Shown here: positions 60,639-64,000 of the stretch, piece by piece
Position numbering within the stretch: the stretch's first letter is position 1
Layout of the letters: every line of letters begins with the position of its first letter
Assembly: GCA_035315885.1 (NCBI GenBank)
Contig: DATFXM010000158.1
Location: forward strand, 15,634-79,633
Reading direction: 5' to 3'
From: DATFXM01 sp035315885
GTDB taxonomy: Bacteria; Acidobacteriota; Blastocatellia; UBA7656
Length of the DNA: 64,000 nt
Made by a program: the position numbers and the translations under genes
Notes under the pieces: model-generated
What the model was told of the DNA's origin: nothing
Databases searched by the model: none
The model's input: only the letters and a program-made list of their open reading frames with translations

Positions 60639-61112
60639 TTAAGGTGCCTGTGAAGGCATTTCTCTGAACTCCATCTCATTGCGGCAACAGGGACACAGTC
60701 CCGGGGCATAGGCCTTGATGTTGCACAGTTCGCAGTAATAGAAGATGTCGTACAGCTTGCTGCCTTTTATCGACTGAACCCTGATCAGCTCTACCTGATC
60801 GTCTGAATGCAACCGCCCGGTAATCTGGAGCTCACGTTGTCTGACCCGCGGGTCGGTGAAGATTGCAGTTTCCACGTCGCCGGAGAGGAAGCGGTACTGT
60901 TTCCCGTCAACGGCGGTCAGCAGGAAGCGGGCGCCTTCGGGTTTGCATTCATCCTCGGCTTTGACCTGGTGACCGGCGGCATCAAAGCAGGCAACCCGTC
61001 CTTTAATAGTTACGAGCCTGTGAGCGTCATGCTCGTGCTGGCTAGCGGCGAGCGCCGGCGTCTGGGTCAGGACGAGTACGACAAATGAGAGTGAAACCAG
61101 CAACGTCCTCAT
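60639..61112 (-). CDS. Exported protein with C-terminal Cys ribbon
   Basis: A 157-residue protein. A signal peptide (TLLVSLSFVVLVLTQTPALA) precedes a His-rich start of the mature part (ASQHEHDAHRLV) and a beta-domain (TIKGRVACFDAAG, RQRELQITGRLHSDDQVELI). The C-terminal YYCELCNIKAYAPGLCPCC is a four- or five-Cys metal ribbon. It may bind copper or zinc in the periplasm. It stands upstream of the molybdenum hydroxylase operon, separated by 150 bp. Confidence 0.74.
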   Translation of the reverse strand: MRTLLVSLSFVVLVLTQTPALAASQHEHDAHRLVTIKGRVACFDAAGHQVKAEDECKPEGARFLLTAVDGKQYRFLSGDVETAIFTDPRVRQRELQITGRLHSDDQVELIRVQSIKGSKLYDIFYYCELCNIKAYAPGLCPCCRNEMEFREMPSQAP

Positions 61113-61230
61113 TCTCTTGTCTTACCCTTGAGTCCCGAGGTTCCCCGCCACCGTCTATTAATTTTCTTGCCACTGAGAATGGATTTGCGACGCTCACTAA
61201 ATTAACACAGCAACATACGGCGAGGAAAGC

Positions 61231-61432
61231 GGAGGGAGGACGGTTTAGCGTTCAGGGTTTAGGGTTCGTCACAAGGACGGTTTCGGGTTTAGGGTTTCGG
61301 GTTTAGGGTTCGGCAGATAGAGAGTCGGATGCCGAGCGATGCTCGACGAAAGACTATTGAATCAAGCGAACCCGAAACCGTAAACCCGAAATCCGAAACC
61401 CTCCTCCTGCCTACCGCCTCCTGCATACTGCC
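61231..61432. repeat. Heptamer-armed inverted repeat, core type B (copy 4), enlarged
   Basis: GGGTTTA/GGGTTTC units at 61248-61312 face their complement at 61368-61405, with an AGGAGG-CCTCCT pair outside and a CTGCCTACC/CTGCATACTG tail like the AGTAGGC family. The core reads AGAGAGTCGGATGCCGAGCG then ATGCTCGACGAAAGACT. An in-frame extension of the downstream peptidase (61329-61616) reads through it and is not considered coding. The gap 61113-61616 shows nothing else. Confidence 0.88.
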
Positions 61433-61616
61433 CGTGTCTCTCACACGCAAAAAAAATTATTGTGATTTAATCAAAAATCTAGACCACCTATTCAAGCTAT
61501 GTTATCGTCTAACGGAACCCCGAAATGAACTCGAGCCGCAGGCCCTCAGCCGATTTCAGTTTTGCCGGGCGGGACGTCGGACAACCAAGCTAATCCGCTT
61601 AACAGAAGGTGTAGAA

Positions 61617-63431
61617 GTGATCCGTATTACGCGACTCTCCAGGCTCAGAGCCGTTGCTGCAATTCTCACTCTCCTAGCACTAGTCACATTACTGGTTGAA
61701 GCGCCATTAACCGCTCTGGCCAAGTCACAAAAGCGATCCGCGGCAACCTCAAAACGCGGCTCGGGGAAAAAGGGCCGCTCGGCGCGCACCGATACTCGCG
61801 GACGGGGCAACGGCAAAAGCAATGGCCGAGTCGCTCGTAATAACCGCGGTGGCGCCAAGATGGTCCGCGTCAGAATGCGAGGACGCAATGGGCGTTGGGT
61901 CTGGCGAAGGCAACCAGTCGTTACCGCAAGCGCTCACGGAGTTGGCGTACACAACTTTCTGACCGATGCGTGGGCCAGCGCGCAGTCTCCGGCTGCAGGC
62001 CGCCAGGCTACCGCGACCGAAATCGATCCGGTCACCGGCAGCTCGATGTCCGCATCGCCCGAAGGCGGTGCCAATCCAACAGCGGCACCTTCATTCTCGA
62101 GGCCTTCAGGCGTAGAGAAACCTGCGGGACCCTCTCCAGCCGGCGCCCCGGCGGGCCAGCCGGACGCAACTCGCCCGCGACAAATCAATCCCACGCTCGG
62201 CGAAACGCATTCGATCAATCCACTCGTCGCCGCCTATACCGAGAGCCTCGAGGCTCGCGGGATATCGCCTGAGTACCAGGGATTCATCGTAGCGACGTTG
62301 AACGGCGACGTCCTGGCTGAGCACAACGCCGATCGACTGTTCAACCCCGCATCCGTCACAAAGGTCGCGACCACTTTGACGGCGATCTCCCGGTTGGGTC
62401 CTGACTTCAGATTCAAGACATATCTCTACACTGACGGCACACTCGACCGGTCCAGCGGGATCCTGCACGGCTCGCTGTACGTCGTTGGAAGCGGCGATCC
62501 GGCGTTCTTTGCGGAGAACGCGATGCTGATAGCCGACAAACTTAACCGCACAGGCATCCACGAGGTGGATGGAAATCTGTTTGTACTGGGCCAGTTCTAT
62601 TTTAACTTTTCCGCTTCTCGAGAAGCATCGGCGAAGGCATTACGAGCGGTCCTGTCCGGCGACTCCGGTGCCACCAAGTCGGCATTTCCGCGTTTCCTTT
62701 CGATGAGGTCCGCCGAAGATCGCGCCGGAGACTCTGCCACAACTGCTCAACCTGTGGCACCTCCAAAGGTCAAAATCGCAGGCCAGACAATTACCGATCC
62801 GGCGGTGAACACCACCCGCCTTACGATGATCGCCGTCCACACGTCCCTGCCTCTCATTAGAGTCTTGAAGGGACTGAACGACTTCTCGAACAACTGGATG
62901 GCGACGGTGATCGGCAGCCTGGTCGGCGGACCAGACGCGGTCGAGCGTTTCCTGAAGACCGAAGTCGGGTTCAGAGAGGACGAGGTAAACTTTGCAACAT
63001 CCTCCGGCCTTGGTTCGAACGCCATTTCGCCGCGCGGCACGGTGACGATACTTCGAAAACTGATCAGCTATCTCAGGACGAAGGGTCTCGGTTTGGAAGA
63101 CATGCTTCCAATAGCCGGGGTTGATGCGGGAACTTTGGAGAAGCGGTTCACTGATGCTTTTCGTGGTTCGGTTGTTGGAAAGACCGGAACGCTCAACGGC
63201 GTTAGCGCTTTGGCAGGCGTCGCCTACACTCGGAGCAAAGGACCGCTGCTCTTTGTGATCTACAATCACGGCCGATCGGCGCACACGTTCAGGCCGATTC
63301 AAGACGAAACGATAAAGAAGATGATAACGTTGTACGGCGGGCCGTCGCCGGTGAAGTGGGCGCCTTCAATCGTTCCGCGCGTCAGCGAACGCGCAGACGG
63401 ACCGGGCGGGTCAACCGCTAAGAACAAGTGA
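61617..63431 (+). CDS. dacB: D-alanyl-D-alanine carboxypeptidase/endopeptidase, PBP4 (S13) family
   Basis: A 604-residue envelope enzyme that trims or cleaves peptidoglycan cross-links. A hydrophobic anchor or signal (AVAAILTLLALVTLLVEAPL) is followed by an unusually basic low-complexity stretch (about 36-95, RG/KR-rich) and a Pro/Ala linker to about 190. The penicillin-binding domain holds S246-VTK-249, SSGLGSN and VGKTGTL, the three canonical motifs. GTG 61617 has GAAGG seven bases upstream. The basic region may bind the wall or nucleic acids; PBP4 proteins normally lack it. Confidence 0.88.
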   Translation: MIRITRLSRLRAVAAILTLLALVTLLVEAPLTALAKSQKRSAATSKRGSGKKGRSARTDTRGRGNGKSNGRVARNNRGGAKMVRVRMRGRNGRWVWRRQPVVTASAHGVGVHNFLTDAWASAQSPAAGRQATATEIDPVTGSSMSASPEGGANPTAAPSFSRPSGVEKPAGPSPAGAPAGQPDATRPRQINPTLGETHSINPLVAAYTESLEARGISPEYQGFIVATLNGDVLAEHNADRLFNPASVTKVATTLTAISRLGPDFRFKTYLYTDGTLDRSSGILHGSLYVVGSGDPAFFAENAMLIADKLNRTGIHEVDGNLFVLGQFYFNFSASREASAKALRAVLSGDSGATKSAFPRFLSMRSAEDRAGDSATTAQPVAPPKVKIAGQTITDPAVNTTRLTMIAVHTSLPLIRVLKGLNDFSNNWMATVIGSLVGGPDAVERFLKTEVGFREDEVNFATSSGLGSNAISPRGTVTILRKLISYLRTKGLGLEDMLPIAGVDAGTLEKRFTDAFRGSVVGKTGTLNGVSALAGVAYTRSKGPLLFVIYNHGRSAHTFRPIQDETIKKMITLYGGPSPVKWAPSIVPRVSERADGPGGSTAKNK

Positions 63432-63462
63432 CAGGGGTTTAGTAGTCCGAACGAGATCAGAA

Positions 63463-63657
63463 ATGGCAAACGCTGGACTCACAAAAATACAAAAGGCGTT
63501 GCTTGCATGGAGTGCAGGATTCTTGCTGTCGGCTGAGTTGATCAAGAGGTTCAGATTTCAGGGGCGCACTGCGACCATCGTAGGCCTCATCGAGTTACTG
63601 CTGGCGATTGCTACGGGTATCGCCTTTGGTATCACCGCGACTGCCGACGGAGAGTAA
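63463..63657 (+). CDS. Small membrane protein
   Basis: The 64-residue product has two hydrophobic segments (LLAWSAGFLLSAELI and VGLIELLLAIATGIAFGITA) separated by a basic turn (KRFRFQGRT). The function is unknown. It starts 31 bp after the dacB stop and may be co-transcribed. Confidence 0.6.
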   Translation: MANAGLTKIQKALLAWSAGFLLSAELIKRFRFQGRTATIVGLIELLLAIATGIAFGITATADGE

Positions 63658-63710
63658 CGCGACCTCATCGCGACGTTTTCTCTTCCCTCTTCTTCATTGT
63701 TGAATTCTGT

Positions 63711-64000
63711 CTATTCCTCGAACTCACCGTCCGACTCAAATTCCGCCGAGCCGCCGAAGAAGGCATCATAGATCTCTCGAGCGTATTCAAATTGGCTGCT
63801 GTCCACCAGGACCCGCGTTTCTCCCACGAGGTTCAGGCTGGGCAGCACCGACATGGAATGCCCTCCTTGTACCAGAACTCGAATTCCGTTTTGCTCCAGG
63901 GTTTGCTTGATCAACATGGCAATCGGGTAGCCGTAAGGTCTGCAGAGCTCTCGAAACTCAATGTCGGCGGGTTCGGCAGGCGTGGTTGGCGCATCGCTGG
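63711..64000 (-). CDS. DUF2007-like protein, 5' end outside the window
   Basis: The frame is open from the right edge to the stop at 63711. The visible part reads TPAEPADIEFRELCRPYGYP, then IAMLIKQTLEQNGIRVLVQG and ETRVLVDSSQFEYAREIYDA, the small alpha/beta fold of DUF2007 with an added Cys-containing N-terminus. It ends in an acidic tail (ESDGEFEE). The internal ATG at 63917 would remove a helix and is unlikely to be the true start. DUF2007 is described as a putative signal-transducing domain; the function here is unknown. Confidence 0.72.
   Translation of the reverse strand, partial: SDAPTTPAEPADIEFRELCRPYGYPIAMLIKQTLEQNGIRVLVQGGHSMSVLPSLNLVGETRVLVDSSQFEYAREIYDAFFGGSAEFESDGEFEE

Noticed and set aside
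61329..61616. Upstream extension of DacB by 96 residues
   Set aside because: It is encoded by the type B repeat, and a similar peptide appears in the repeat at 29.5 kb; GTG 61617 has a ribosome site and starts just before the signal sequence.

Overview
The window looks like a piece of chromosome from a free-living, soil-type, moderately GC-rich Gram-negative bacterium. Acidobacteriota, probably a Blastocatellia-like lineage, is the best guess. The guess rests on a futalosine-pathway menaquinone gene (mqnC), a very long winged-helix/ATPase/TPR regulator, many Sec- or Tat-exported proteins of unknown role, Tat-exported multicopper oxidase and molybdenum hydroxylase, and an abundance of short-unit inverted repeats between genes. 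No phage, plasmid, IS element, CRISPR array or conjugation gene was seen.

Layout. 1-1.05 kb: a truncated alkaline-phosphatase-superfamily gene behind an APS kinase. 1.4-8.3 kb: four APC amino-acid permeases in a row, then tRNA-Leu(CAA). 8.6-16.3 kb: two hypothetical genes, a group II PLP decarboxylase, mqnC, a PLD-type protein, small proteins and an unusual alpha/beta hydrolase. 16.5-20.5 kb: merR-type regulator, tRNA-Pro(GGG), surE-pcm, DedA, truA. 20.7-29.4 kb: oligopeptidase B, a TetR/DUF5367 pair with a clear operator, cupin, an AhpD-like protein divergent from an ECF41-like sigma factor, nitrilase and esterase. 29.7-30.3 kb: two gene remnants fused tail to tail. 30.4-34.2 kb: a 1014-residue winged-helix/ATPase/TPR regulator divergent from a small exported protein, with an 11-bp-phased direct-repeat operator between them. 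34.4-35.1 kb: a roughly 78-bp tandem repeat that folds back on itself. 36.5-40 kb: a multicopper oxidase-SCO-beta-propeller operon. 40.2 kb: arsC. 41.9-47.8 kb: a vitamin B6 locus (MocR regulator, aminotransferase, PhzF, pdxS, GNAT, pdxT). 47.9-55.6 kb: cupin, duplicated-domain exported protein, SDR, nucleotidyltransferase, M18 peptidase, di-heme peroxidase. 55.7-61.1 kb: DUF1326 and a Tat-exported xanthine-dehydrogenase-family operon. 61.6-64 kb: DacB/PBP4 and small genes.

The most striking non-coding theme is a superfamily of dispersed inverted repeats whose arms are built of 7-bp (sometimes 8-bp) units: GGGTTT(C/A), TGAGTGC, AGTAGGC, GCGAAGGG. They flank conserved cores. They sit at gene ends, supply stop codons and C-terminal tails to at least three proteins, and occupy one promoter region. 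They resemble in kind the heptanucleotide STRR repeats of filamentous cyanobacteria, but with a palindromic architecture. The second theme is regulatory DNA that can be read directly: a TetR operator over a near-leaderless promoter, an ECF41-type promoter, phased GTCACC repeats beside an OmpR-type winged helix, and a duplicated 18-mer in front of the MocR gene.

All calls come from reading the sequence. Family names rest on recognised motifs, not on database searches.
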